From Rhodospirillales bacterium (lineage in GTDB: Bacteria; Pseudomonadota; Alphaproteobacteria; Rhodospirillales; 2-02-FULL-58-16): a stretch of 9,749 bases of DNA. This document shows, one piece after another, positions 1 through 7,319 of the stretch (positions are counted from its first letter, which is position 1; every line of letters starts with the position of its first letter). The notes below the pieces were generated by a model, which did no database searches, had not been told where the DNA came from, and saw only the letters and a program-made list of their open reading frames with translations. The stretch spans positions 1-9,749 of the forward strand of contig JAJFIG010000359.1 in assembly GCA_021775195.1 (NCBI GenBank). Reading direction: 5' to 3'. The translations under genes were made by a program, and so were the position numbers.

Positions 1-3000
1 TACTGAAGGCCGATGGAGACGGCGATGGCGAAGTTGTTCATCAGGCTGCGGAAGGCGGCGCCTTCCTTGTGCATGTCGAGGAAGATCTCGGCCAGCCCGC
101 CGTTCTCGTACTCGCCGGTTCGCAGATAGACCTTGTGCCCGCCGACAACAGCTTTCTGTGTATATCCCTTGCGCCGATTTGGCGGGCGCCGCCGTTCGAC
201 GACGATACGCTCGACGATACGCTCGGCGACGATTTCCGCGCGTACGGAACTCGGGGCTTCGGCCAGTTCCTCGGCCATGGTTCCGACGTCATCGTCATCG
301 AGAACCGACGCTTGCAGCGGTTGGGACAACTTGGAGCCGTCCCGATAGAGCGCATTGGCCTTCAAGCCCAGACGCCAGGACAGCATGTACGCTTCCTTGC
401 ATTCCTCGACCGTCGCGCTGTTGGCCATGTTGATGGTCTTGGAAATGGCGCCGGTGATGAAGGGCTGGGACGCGGCCATCATCCGGATATGGCTTTCCAC
501 CGAAAGGTACCGTTTGCCTTTGCGGCCGCAGGGGTTGGCGCAATCGAACACGGGAAGATGCTCTTCCTTCAGGTGCGGCGCGCCTTCCAGGGTCATCGCC
601 CCGCAGACGTAGGTGTTGGCGGCTTCGATATCGTCGGCGGAGAAACCGAGTGCGGCCAACATGTCGAAGGACATGTCGTCCAGGGTCTCGGCGGCGAGGC
701 CCAGGGTTTCCGTACAGAAGGTTTCGCCAAGCCCCCACTTGTTGAACACGAACTTGATGTCGAACGCCTCGGGCAAGCCTTTTTCGACGATGGCGATGGC
801 TTCGTCGGTGAAATTGAGGGCACGGAGTTTCTCGTGATTGATGCCGGGCGCGTCGGCAAGGGTGCCGTGTCCGACCGCGTAGCGGGCCATGTCCTCGATC
901 TGCTGCTCGGTGTAGCCTAGCCGGGCCAGGGCCACGGGTGCCGTGCCGTTGATGATCTTGAAGTAACCGCCGCCGGCGAGCTTCTTGAACTTGACCAGGG
1001 CGAAATCGGGTTCGATGCCGGTGGTGTCGCAATCCATCACCAGCCCGATGGTCCCGGTCGGGGCGATCACCGTTACCTGTGCGTTCCGGTAGCCATGGGT
1101 TTCACCCAGATCGAGCGCGGTGTCCCAGGCCCAGCGCGCGGCCTTTACCAAACTCTCGTCGGGACTGGAAGCGGCGTCCAATGGCACCGGCAGAACCGAC
1201 AGGTCCTCGTATCCGTCGCTGGCGCCATAGGCGGCGTGGCGATGATTGCGGATGACGCGAAGCATGGCGTCCCGGTTGTCGGCGAACCGCGGGAAGGTTC
1301 CCAGTTCGGCCGCCATTTCAGCCGACGTGGCATAGGAGACGCCGGTCATCAGGGCCGAGATGCCGCCGCATATGGATCGTCCGGCATGGGAATCGTAGGC
1401 AATGCCCGAGGCCATCAGGTAGCCGCCAATGTTGGCAAAGCCGAGGCCCAGTGTCCTGAATTGGAAGGACAAATCAGCGATGCGTGCGGCAGGGAACTGG
1501 GCCATGAGGACCGAAATTTCGAGGGTTATCGTCCACAAGCGCACAGCATGCTCGAACGCCGTGACATTGAACGTGGCGTCGTCGCGAAGGAACTTGATCA
1601 GGTTCAGGGACGCCAGATTGCACGCCGTGTCGTCCAGGAACATGTACTCGGAGCATGGGTTGGAGGCGTTGATGCGTCCGCTCTCCGGGCAGGTGTGCCA
1701 ATCGTTGATGGTGGTGTCATATTGCAGTCCTGGATCGGCGCTGGCCCACGCGGCATGGCCGATGTCCTCCCAGAGGTCCCGGGCCCGCACCCGCTTGGCG
1801 ACGCTGCCATCGGTCCGGCTGATGAGCTCCCACTCGCCGTCCTTGAGGACCTTTTCCAGGAAGGTGTCGGAAACCCGGATACTGTTGTTGGAGTTCTGGC
1901 CCGACACCGTCATGTAGGCTTCTGAATCCCAATCGGTGTCATAAGCCGGGAAGTCGATCTCAGTGTATCCCTGCCGGGCGAACTGGATAACCCGCTGGGT
2001 GTAGTTTTCGGGGATCATGGCCCCACGGGCCGCCAGAATGGCTGTCTTCAGCTCTTTGTTTGCCTTGGGGTCGAAACGCTGCTCGTCGTCGCTGGCCTCG
2101 GAATCGTGGCAAGCCTTCATGATGGCGTTGAGGTGAAGGCTGGCAAGCCGTGAGCCCGATACCAGGGCCGCGACTTTCTGCTCTTCACGGACCTTCCAGT
2201 TGACGAAAGCCTCGATGTCCGGGTGATCGACGTCGACGACAACCATCTTGGCGGCGCGTCGCGTCGTGCCGCCTGACTTGATCGCGCCGGCGGCACGATC
2301 GCCGATCTTGAGGAAGCTCATCAGGCCCGAGGACTTGCCGCCTCCGGACAGGGGCTCGTTTTCGGCCCGTAGCCGCGAGAAATTCGTGCCCGTTCCCGAT
2401 CCGTATTTGAAAAGACGGGCTTCGCGGACCCAAAGGTCCATGATGCCGCCTTCGTTGACCAAATCATCATTGATGCTCTGAATGAAACAGGCGTGGGGTT
2501 GCGGGTGTTCGTAGGCAGACTCGGACCGCACCAGTTCGCCGGTGCGATAGTCGACGTAGAAATGCCCCTGGGCCGGGCCGTCGATGCCGTAAGCCCAATG
2601 CAGGCCCGTATTGAACCACTGCGGGGAATTGGGGGCGCCGATCTGCGTGCAAAGCATGTAACGCATTTCGTCGTAATAGGCGCGGGCGTCGGCTTCGGAA
2701 TCGAACATCCCGCCTTTCCAACCCCAGTACGTCCAGGTCCCGGAAAGCCGGTCAAACACTTGCTTCGCGCTGGTCTCGCCACTCCAACGCTGGTCCAGGG
2801 GCACGGATTCCAGGGCCTCGGTGTCAGGCACGCGCCGCCACAACCAGGACGGGACTTCATTCTCCTCGACCACTTTCAGCTTGGCGGGGACTCCGGCCTT
2901 GCGGAAGTACTTTTGGGCCAATACGTCACTGGCCACCTGCGACCAGTTAGCCGGGACCTCGACGTCGTCCAAATGGAATACGACGGTTCCATCCGGGTTC

Positions 3001-3083
3001 CGGATTTCACTGGATACGGTGCGGAATTCGATCGTCTCGTACGGCGATTTGTCTGACTGCGTGAATAAGCGCGTTGTCCGCAT
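1..3083 (-). CDS. nrdJ: Adenosylcobalamin-dependent (class II) ribonucleotide reductase, 3' end cut by window edge
   Basis: Reduces ribonucleotides to deoxyribonucleotides using a radical generated from adenosylcobalamin, so it needs no oxygen and no separate radical subunit; cytoplasmic. About 1027 residues are visible from ATG 3083 ([20 protein letters not shown]); alphaproteobacterial homologues are about 1200, so the C-terminus is missing. Visible motifs are the first redox cysteine C199 (PHACFIQ), the nucleotide-binding stretch [11 protein letters not shown], the active-site NPCSE at 475-479 with thiyl-radical cysteine C477, the second redox cysteine C488 (CNLASLNL), PTGTIG at 675-680, and the paired cysteines C848/C852 in [14 protein letters not shown] see no N-terminal ATP-cone. 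The reading frame is open throughout. A G-rich stretch (GGGGGA) lies just before the ATG. Transcribed away from the gene-poor 3.1-4.0 kb region. Very confident of family; start reasonably confident. Confidence 0.96.
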   Translation of the reverse strand, partial: MRTTRLFTQSDKSPYETIEFRTVSSEIRNPDGTVVFHLDDVEVPANWSQVASDVLAQKYFRKAGVPAKLKVVEENEVPSWLWRRVPDTEALESVPLDQRWSGETSAKQVFDRLSGTWTYWGWKGGMFDSEADARAYYDEMRYMLCTQIGAPNSPQWFNTGLHWAYGIDGPAQGHFYVDYRTGELVRSESAYEHPQPHACFIQSINDDLVNEGGIMDLWVREARLFKYGSGTGTNFSRLRAENEPLSGGGKSSGLMSFLKIGDRAAGAIKSGGTTRRAAKMVVVDVDHPDIEAFVNWKVREEQKVAALVSGSRLASLHLNAIMKACHDSEASDDEQRFDPKANKELKTAILAARGAMIPENYTQRVIQFARQGYTEIDFPAYDTDWDSEAYMTVSGQNSNNSIRVSDTFLEKVLKDGEWELISRTDGSVAKRVRARDLWEDIGHAAWASADPGLQYDTTINDWHTCPESGRINASNPCSEYMFLDDTACNLASLNLIKFLRDDATFNVTAFEHAVRLWTITLEISVLMAQFPAARIADLSFQFRTLGLGFANIGGYLMASGIAYDSHAGRSICGGISALMTGVSYATSAEMAAELGTFPRFADNRDAMLRVIRNHRHAAYGASDGYEDLSVLPVPLDAASSPDESLVKAARWAWDTALDLGETHGYRNAQVTVIAPTGTIGLVMDCDTTGIEPDFALVKFKKLAGGGYFKIINGTAPVALARLGYTEQQIEDMARYAVGHGTLADAPGINHEKLRALNFTDEAIAIVEKGLPEAFDIKFVFNKWGLGETFCTETLGLAAETLDDMSFDMLAALGFSADDIEAANTYVCGAMTLEGAPHLKEEHLPVFDCANPCGRKGKRYLSVESHIRMMAASQPFITGAISKTINMANSATVEECKEAYMLSWRLGLKANALYRDGSKLSQPLQASVLDDDDVGTMAEELAEAPSSVRAEIVAERIVERIVVERRRPPNRRKGYTQKAVVGGHKVYLRTGEYENGGLAEIFLDMHKEGAAFRSLMNNFAIAVSIGLQ
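201..224. repeat. Two exact 12-bp tandem units inside nrdJ
   Basis: GACGATACGCTC occurs twice in a row (201-212 and 213-224). On the coding strand it encodes ERIV-ERIV, in frame, in the charged linker between the reductase body and the C-terminal part of NrdJ. It looks like an in-frame slippage duplication in a tolerant linker; no regulatory meaning is implied. Confidence 0.8.
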
Positions 3084-3217
3084 GTTTCCCCCGACTGGCC
3101 CCAAGTTAGTGTTTTGGTTGACGTTATAGGCCTTCTCAATAGCCCACCCAGAAGCACTGTTTTCCTGTGCTGGACCCTGATCGCCACAACATCACGTGCC
3201 GGAGAAACCAGGAGCCA

Positions 3218-3281
3218 CAAGATGTAGCCGATCGAGGCGCCCACCGCAACATAATTCGGGCAGAAATGAGGCAAGATTTTG
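3218..3281 (-). promoter_or_regulatory. Two weak NrdR-box-like sites upstream of nrdJ
   Basis: NrdR represses ribonucleotide reductase genes through paired near-palindromic boxes, roughly ACACwATATATwGTGT. Two sites here resemble the core: CAAGATGTAG (3218-3227) and CAAGATTTTG (3272-3281, followed by TGT). Both lie 135-200 bp upstream of the nrdJ ATG and are 54 bp apart, whereas known pairs are usually about 31 bp apart. Each deviates at several positions. This is a candidate only; no clear -35/-10 pair could be tied to them. Confidence 0.22.
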
Positions 3282-3381
3282 TGTCGGCGAGAGCTAAGCA
3301 TACACGATATGGTGGACTATGAGGGGAATCCGATTTGTCGTTTCCTGGGTGCCGGCGACGGAAATCCGGCCAAGGACGGGC

Positions 3382-3421
3382 ATCGGGAACCGACAGGATG
3401 CCTGCGCTGTCGGTGCCCGGT
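3382..3421. repeat. Strong imperfect hairpin in the nrdJ/NDUFA12 intergenic region
   Basis: ACCGACAG (3389-3396) pairs perfectly with CTGTCGGT (3407-3414) across a 10-nt loop. Beyond a single A/G mismatch the stem continues with CGGG (3384-3387) against CCCG (3416-3419), then a G-U and an A-U pair. The result is about 14 paired positions. No T-run follows immediately on either strand (on plus the first is TTTTT about 12 nt later), so it is not a textbook intrinsic terminator. It could belong to a small RNA, an untranslated leader, or an intergenic repeat family. Confidence 0.65.
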
Positions 3422-4020
3422 TATCGATGGATTTTTGGGGCTTGAGGCAAAAAAGCTTTTTCGATGAATCCGTTGGAGACTCTGTTTTCCATTGTGAGAT
3501 CAAACGGCGCGGAGGCTGTCGCGACAAACCAAGACTGGGTTCAGCGTCTCCTTCACGTTTCGGTCGGGTAGCGGCGTTTCCACTCGTGCGGGTGGTAGGG
3601 TCGCGGTTCGACACGGAAATTTTTCCATGTATTTCGGGTTGAGCGAATGGAAAGAATATGGGGTCGCGGGAATCGGTTGGAGGAATTTTCTGAAGTCGGT
3701 TGTGAAAAGTGCCGGCCTGAACGGACGCGAGCCTGACAAGGGCCTGATTTGCCGTCGTCGGACGGTTGGGGCGTTGCCGAGTCGGGGGTGGTTCACGGTT
3801 TCCTCAGTGGACGGCGGAACATAATGTTCGATGTTTCCCCCAACCGCGAGACGGGGTGGACGCACCGATCCGCAAATGCCATATTTGCGCCACCGGATTG
3901 GCCAGATTCGCGTCGAAACTTACTAAGGCGACGACATCAAGAGTCTGGTCGCCCGAACAACCTTCGAGGCGCGGGCATACGGACCAGCGCCGGGCGATAT
4001 AGGCATTGGCTGACGGTACC

Positions 4021-4377
4021 ATGCATTTCGGGACGTTTCTTTACACGATGTTCAAGGGGCAGCTGGTTGGGACCGACGAGTTTTCCAACCGGTACTACCG
4101 GGGTACGGGCAAGCCGCTTCAGGGACGCGAGCGCCGCTGGGTGGTCTTCAAGGGGAAGGCCGAGGCATCGACGATTCCTTCGGAATGGCATGCTTGGCTG
4201 CACCACACCGCCGAAGCGCCGTTGACGGAGGATGCGGCGCTGGCGCGCCCCTGGCAGAAGGAACACGAGCCCAACCAGACGGGCACCGTGACGGCCCATT
4301 TCCCACGTGGTTACGACCTGCGCGGCGGCCATCGGGCGCCGGCGACGGGGGACTACGAGCCCTGGAAGCCGGAATGA
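4021..4377 (+). CDS. NDUFA12-family NADH:ubiquinone oxidoreductase accessory protein
   Basis: Homologue of the mitochondrial complex I accessory subunit NDUFA12 (B17.2), which in alphaproteobacteria binds the peripheral arm of NADH dehydrogenase on the cytoplasmic side. Protein of 118 residues from ATG 4021. The recognisable family pattern runs through it: GTFLYTMFKGQLVGTDEFSNRYYR near the N-terminus, ERRWVVFKG, then IPSEWHAWLHHT, then WQKEHEPNQTGT, and a C-terminal RAPATGDYEPWKP. A TTG at 4006 would add five residues (MADGT); an in-frame stop at 4000-4002 rules out anything longer. Neither start has a good Shine-Dalgarno. First gene of a plus-strand run; the next starts 52 bp downstream. Family call confident, start uncertain. 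Confidence 0.92.
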   Translation: MHFGTFLYTMFKGQLVGTDEFSNRYYRGTGKPLQGRERRWVVFKGKAEASTIPSEWHAWLHHTAEAPLTEDAALARPWQKEHEPNQTGTVTAHFPRGYDLRGGHRAPATGDYEPWKPE

Positions 4378-4429
4378 AGGAAAATCCGTCGGACGGCCGG
4401 GTGCCGTGCCGAATCGAAACGGATCATCC

Positions 4430-4921
4430 ATGAAGAGAGAAGCAAAAGAAATTACCGTCGGCGGGTTGGTCCTGTTGGGGCTCGTCCTTTTGTTCTGTTT
4501 CAATTATGGCGGCCGCGACCTGACGGTGCGGGCGGCAACGAACGATTATCTGGTCAAGGCCGTGTTCAATCGCATCGACGGCATGGGCGAGGGCGGTGAC
4601 GTGTTTTTGGGCGGAATCAAGGTCGGGACCGTTGATGCACAGGAGCTCGACGAGCACTTCCGCGCGGTGATGATGTTGCGCATCGATGCCGACGTCAAAC
4701 TGCCTTTCGATACCTCGGCGGCGATCCACACGGACGGGCTGTTAGGCTCAAAATTCGTCGTCCTGGAACCGGGCGGGGATGAAGAACTTCTCAAGGACGG
4801 CGACGAAATCACCTTCACCCAGGATGCAATGATCGTCGGCGAATTGCTTGAACTGATCATCGCCCAGGGCAGGGCCCGGTTCGCCAAGGGTGGCGGCGCG
4901 GACAGCAAGGGAGCAAAGTGA
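4430..4921 (+). CDS. MlaD-like single-domain MCE protein (first of a tandem pair)
   Basis: Inner-membrane-anchored periplasmic substrate-binding component of an Mla/Mce-type phospholipid transporter, normally a hexameric ring on an MlaE permease with MlaF ATPase. 163 residues from ATG 4430 (MKREAKEITVGG). A single transmembrane anchor lies at about residues 9-26 (VGGLVLLGLVLLFCFNYGG). The Mce domain spans about 38-120, including GGIKVGTV and the GLLGSKFVVLEPGG strand-turn, followed by a short tail EDITFTQD-like segment and a Gly/Lys-rich end. An upstream in-frame extension to 4307 would run into the NDUFA12 gene in another frame and lacks family similarity, so it was not used. The stop codon overlaps or abuts the second copy. 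More divergent than the downstream paralogue, especially in the N-terminal region. Lipid specificity is unknown. Confidence 0.88.
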   Translation: MKREAKEITVGGLVLLGLVLLFCFNYGGRDLTVRAATNDYLVKAVFNRIDGMGEGGDVFLGGIKVGTVDAQELDEHFRAVMMLRIDADVKLPFDTSAAIHTDGLLGSKFVVLEPGGDEELLKDGDEITFTQDAMIVGELLELIIAQGRARFAKGGGADSKGAK

Positions 4922-4923
4922 GC

Positions 4924-5394
4924 ATGGGTCGAAATGCAATCGAGACGGTTATGGGGGCCGTTGTTCTGCTTGTGGCCGGCGTCTTTGTGTTCTTTGCCTA
5001 TGAAACGGCGCAGGTGAAAGCGGTCCAGGGTTACGAGGTCAACGCCCTCTTTTACAAAATCGGCGGTTTGAACCCGGGTAGTGACGTCCGCATCAGCGGC
5101 ATCAAGGTCGGGACGGTCATCGACCATCGGTTAAATCCGGAGACCTATGATGCGGCGGTCAGGATGTCGATCGCGGCCGAGGTCAAGCTTCCCGAGGACA
5201 CGGTGGCCTCGATCGCCAGCGAAGGCCTGTTGGGCGGCAAGTACGTGCGGCTCGAGCCGGGGACGGAAAAGACCCATATCCCCGAAGGCGGCATGATCAA
5301 GAAAACACAGGATTTCCGGTCGCTCGAAGATCAGGTGGGCGAGATCATCTTCCTGGCCACCGGCGGTTCGGGCTCGAATGAGGGACCCAAGTAG
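4924..5394 (+). CDS. mlaD: Phospholipid-transport MCE protein MlaD (second of a tandem pair)
   Basis: Periplasmic lipid-binding ring protein of the MlaFEDB transporter, which moves phospholipids between inner and outer membranes to keep outer-membrane asymmetry. 156 residues from ATG 4924 (MGRNAIETVMGAVVLLVAG, a very typical MlaD start). One transmembrane anchor at about 9-26; Mce domain about 37-115 with ISGIKVGTV (57-65) and GLLGGKYVRLEPG; C-terminal stretch KTQDFRSLEDQVGEIIF is characteristic. A GTG at 4918 overlapping the preceding TGA would add two residues. The GGGAG at 4909-4913 sits 4 nt from GTG and 10 nt from ATG, so either is possible. The 3' end overlaps the methyltransferase gene by 17 bp. 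The partners mlaE, mlaF, mlaB and mlaC are not in this window. Confidence 0.93.
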   Translation: MGRNAIETVMGAVVLLVAGVFVFFAYETAQVKAVQGYEVNALFYKIGGLNPGSDVRISGIKVGTVIDHRLNPETYDAAVRMSIAAEVKLPEDTVASIASEGLLGGKYVRLEPGTEKTHIPEGGMIKKTQDFRSLEDQVGEIIFLATGGSGSNEGPK

Positions 5395-6157
5395 TCCCGC
5401 CCGATCCCAGTCCTGGGATCCGGACCGGTATGCCCGCAACGCCGGATACGTGCCGGCCCTGGGCGAGCCCACGCTTGAGCTCCTGGCGCCCGAGGCGGGG
5501 GAACGAGTTCTGGATCTCGGGTGCGGCGACGGTGTTCTCACGGAAAAGATCGCGATTTCGGGTGCCGTCGTTGTTGGCATCGATACCAGCGCCGAGCAGG
5601 TTGCGGCGGCGCGGGCGCGGGGTTTGGACGTTCATGTCGCCGATGCCACCCGCCTGGCCTTCGATTCGGAATTCGATGCGGTGTTTTCCAATGCCGCGCT
5701 GCACTGGATGCAGCCCCCGGATGCCGTGGTCGCCGGCGTTTGGCGCGGGCTCAGGCCGGGTGGCCGGTTCGTCGCCGAGACCGGCGGTAAAGGGAATGTC
5801 GAAACGGTCATCGGCGCGCTCCTGGCCGCCCTGGACCGCCGTGGACTCGACGGCATGACGTCTTTTCCCTGGTATTTTCCTGATGAAGACGATTGTGTCC
5901 GCCTGTTGGGAGACGCCGGATTCAGGGTTCTGAACATGGATCTGATGTCCCGGCCGACACCCGTCCCTGGTGGCCTGCTGGGTTGGCTCGAAACCTTTGC
6001 CGAGAGTTTCTTGTCGCTTGTTCCCAGGGCTGAACGGCCCGATTTCGTTGCCGAGGTTTGCGAAAGCCTGGCACCGCGGCTCAAGGACGGCGAGGGGTGC
6101 TGGTTTGTCGATTACGTGCGCCTGCGATTTGCAGCGGTTAAACCGAACAATGCTTAA
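5378..6157 (+). CDS. Class I SAM-dependent methyltransferase
   Basis: Transfers a methyl group from S-adenosylmethionine to an unidentified acceptor; predicted cytoplasmic. 259 residues from ATG 5378. Rossmann-type motifs are in order: motif I VLDLGCGDG at 44-52; the acidic ribose-binding loop GIDTS near 67-71; motif DAVFSNAALHW near 105-115; and LRPGGRFVAE near 127-136. The N-terminal WDPDRYARNAGYV and the C-terminal half, with FPWYFPDEDDCVRLLGDAGF, resemble the trans-aconitate methyltransferase (Tam)/UbiE-like group, but the substrate cannot be assigned by eye. It overlaps mlaD by 17 bp and the DUF2155 gene by 8 bp, so it is almost certainly co-transcribed and translationally coupled. Its role in a lipid-transport/envelope operon is unexplained. 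Family confident, substrate unknown. Confidence 0.9.
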   Translation: MRDPSSPARSQSWDPDRYARNAGYVPALGEPTLELLAPEAGERVLDLGCGDGVLTEKIAISGAVVVGIDTSAEQVAAARARGLDVHVADATRLAFDSEFDAVFSNAALHWMQPPDAVVAGVWRGLRPGGRFVAETGGKGNVETVIGALLAALDRRGLDGMTSFPWYFPDEDDCVRLLGDAGFRVLNMDLMSRPTPVPGGLLGWLETFAESFLSLVPRAERPDFVAEVCESLAPRLKDGEGCWFVDYVRLRFAAVKPNNA

Positions 6158-6569
6158 ACGCCGACATCACATAATCCTTGGATTCTGGCTGGCAGCATTT
6201 TTGTTCGCCGGACCGGCCATGGCCGATACCTTCCTGGTTGCCGTCCTCCAGGGCATGGACAAGGTGACGGCGCGGGTTTCCACCATCGAGGCGCCGGTGG
6301 GCGACGTCGTGCGCTTCGGCACCCTTGAGATCATCGCCCGTACCTGCGACAAGCGGCCGCCGGAGGAAACCCCGGAAAGCGCGGCCTTCCTGGATATCTG
6401 GGAGGTCCGCCGCGGCGAGCCCGCGGCGAGCCTGTTCCGGGGCTGGATGTTCGCCTCGAGCCCGGCGGTCTCGGCTCTGGAGCATCCGGTCTACGACGTC
6501 TGGGTGCTCGACTGCAAGAACACCGCCTCCAATCCTGCCTCGACCTCGGGCGGCGCCAAGTCGGAATAG
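6150..6569 (+). CDS. DUF2155 domain-containing secreted protein
   Basis: Small exported protein of unknown function found mainly in alphaproteobacteria. 139 residues from ATG 6150, which overlaps the methyltransferase stop (ATGCTTAA). A clear Sec signal peptide covers about residues 1-25: basic MLKRRHH, hydrophobic core, cleavage after AMA before DTF. The DUF2155 domain follows, with LQGMDKVTARVSTIEAPVG, FGTLEIIARTC, FLDIWEV, LFRGWMFASSPAVSALEHPVYDVWVLDC. Two cysteines in the mature part, C66 and C122, could form a periplasmic disulphide (inference). Last gene of the plus-strand run. Its final 79 bp, including the conserved VYDVWVLDC segment, overlap the 3' end of aat on the opposite strand. 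Confidence 0.9.
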   Translation: MLKRRHHIILGFWLAAFLFAGPAMADTFLVAVLQGMDKVTARVSTIEAPVGDVVRFGTLEIIARTCDKRPPEETPESAAFLDIWEVRRGEPAASLFRGWMFASSPAVSALEHPVYDVWVLDCKNTASNPASTSGGAKSE

Positions 6570-7186
6570 AAACGGGCCTTGACCTGTAACGCGTCCTCGA
6601 GGCGCTGCAGGTAGGTCCGGCAGGGCACTTCCTCGACCCCGAACCGTTGCAGGTGGTCGGTGACGAATTGGCAATCGAGCAGTACGAATCCACCCAGCCT
6701 GAGCCGCGCGACAAGATGGACGAGGGCGACCTTGCTGGCGTCCCGGGCGTGGGAGAACATGCTTTCGCCGAAGAACGCGCCGCCCAGGGCGACTCCATAA
6801 AGACCGCCGACCAACCGGCCGTCACGCCAGGTCTCGACGCAATGGACGAAGCCCATGTGGTGGAGGTCGGTGTAGGCGGCGATGATCTGGTCGTTGATCC
6901 AGGTATCCCGGCGCCCCCTCGCGGCGGTGGCGCATGCCCTGATGACCTTGTCAAAGGCGGTGTCGCAGCGAACCTCGAAGGTCCCCCCGCGTATGGATTT
7001 TCGCAACGACCTGGGAACGTGGAAGCGCTCCAGTGGAAGAACGCCGCGGACTTCGGGGTCGACCCAGAAAATGGTGTTGGAACGGCGGCTTTCGGCCATG
7101 GGAAAGATGCCGGCGGCATAGGCCCGCAACAACAGTTCCGGGGTCAACCGGTTCGGTCCGGCGCCGGATTTAGGTCGTGGACTCAA
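6491..7186 (-). CDS. aat: Leucyl/phenylalanyl-tRNA--protein transferase; native start lost to an insertion
   Basis: Adds Leu or Phe from charged tRNA to N-terminal Arg/Lys of proteins, marking them for ClpS/ClpAP degradation (EC 2.3.2.6); cytoplasmic. Numbering from TTG 7186 (231 residues), the motifs are TPELLLRAYAAGIFPMAE (15-32), IFWVDPEVRGVLPLE (39-53), TWINDQIIAAYTDLHHMG, ETWRDGRLVGGLYGVALG, FFGESMFS (138-145) and LLDCQ (169-173). D171 and Q173 match the catalytic Asp/Gln pair described for E. coli Aat. The C-terminus SSTQTS looks typical. The frame is closed by TAA just upstream of TTG 7186, which lies inside the inserted element; TTG 7145-7147 is the alternative (about 218 residues). 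Neither has a clear ribosome binding site. Removing the element restores an ATG (7443-7445). The gene body is intact, but expression may be reduced. Confidence 0.93.
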   Translation of the reverse strand: MSPRPKSGAGPNRLTPELLLRAYAAGIFPMAESRRSNTIFWVDPEVRGVLPLERFHVPRSLRKSIRGGTFEVRCDTAFDKVIRACATAARGRRDTWINDQIIAAYTDLHHMGFVHCVETWRDGRLVGGLYGVALGGAFFGESMFSHARDASKVALVHLVARLRLGGFVLLDCQFVTDHLQRFGVEEVPCRTYLQRLEDALQVKARFYSDLAPPEVEAGLEAVFLQSSTQTS

Positions 7187-7203
7187 TTAGGCTGTACCCG
7201 TGG
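7173..7203 (+). repeat. Left terminal inverted repeat of the MITE-like element
   Basis: This end is adjacent to aat. It pairs with 7408-7438; mismatches fall at 7183, 7194 and 7196. It starts GGTCGTGGACTCAATTAGGC and contains the TTG (7184-7186, minus strand) that is the longest available aat start. The repeat runs into TA (7171-7172) on its outer side. Confidence 0.9.
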
Positions 7204-7223
7204 CGGGAGCCAATTTTCCCGCC
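7202..7223. repeat. Subterminal hairpin in the MITE-like element
   Basis: GGCGGGA (7202-7208) pairs with TCCCGCC (7217-7223) over an 8-nt loop, overlapping the inner end of the left terminal repeat. On the minus strand (the accC-aat transcript) it would fold just before the aat open frame. It is not followed by a T-run. Confidence 0.65.
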
Positions 7224-7231
7224 TGCAAGGC

Positions 7232-7272
7232 GCGGACCGCGCCGCGATGCCAACCCATCGCAAGGGGTCCGC
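7232..7272. repeat. Nested stem-loop inside the MITE-like element
   Basis: The outer stem is GCGGACC (7232-7238) with GGTCCGC (7266-7272). The inner stem is GCGATG (7244-7249) with CATCGC (7256-7261), closing a 6-nt loop. The two stems are stacked with short internal bulges, which suggests a maintained RNA or DNA fold rather than random sequence. Confidence 0.6.
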
Positions 7273-7319
7273 AACGCCGCGGGTGGGAAAAGGGGCCCCG
7301 TTCCTTCGGAATTGGGCGC

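Larger units (their letters stand above)
3084..4020. other. About 0.9 kb intergenic region without a convincing gene
   Basis: The region separates the divergently transcribed nrdJ (minus) and the NDUFA12/mlaD run (plus), so it should hold both promoters. Short open frames exist on both strands (for example 3319-3642 plus and 3500-3865 minus). Their translations are Arg/Pro-rich or lack recognisable motifs, have no clear ribosome binding site and look non-coding. It is locally more A/T-rich than the flanking genes, with runs such as the palindrome AAAAAGCTTTTT (3450-3461). Inverted repeats are at 3153-3171 (AGCAC/GTGCT, 9-nt loop), 3382-3421 (listed separately), 3580-3595 (CCACTC-GTGC-GGGTGG) and 3817-3829 (GAACAT-A-ATGTTC). 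No tRNA-like cloverleaf was seen. An unrecognised small RNA or decayed gene cannot be excluded. Confidence 0.6.

Noticed and set aside
69..920. Long plus-strand open frame of 283 residues antisense to nrdJ; similar ones at 1095-1925 and 2493-3056.
   Set aside because: They are opposite-strand shadows of the strongly supported nrdJ frame, with shadow-like composition and no motif.
3084..3300. Cobalamin riboswitch upstream of the B12-dependent nrdJ.
   Set aside because: I could not find a B12-box-like sequence or a matching fold in the leader; B12 riboswitches usually control B12-independent isozymes or B12 synthesis and uptake genes instead.
3382..3440. Hairpin 3382-3421 as an intrinsic terminator.
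   Set aside because: No T-run directly follows on either strand and no gene ends nearby to be terminated.
3817..3829. GAACAT-A-ATGTTC palindrome considered as a LexA (SOS) site.
   Set aside because: The alphaproteobacterial LexA site is a direct repeat GTTC-N7-GTTC (GAAC-N7-GAAC); this inverted repeat does not fit and is not near a gene start.
3500..3865. 121-residue minus-strand open frame in the intergenic region.
   Set aside because: Pro/Arg-rich translation without motifs or ribosome binding site.
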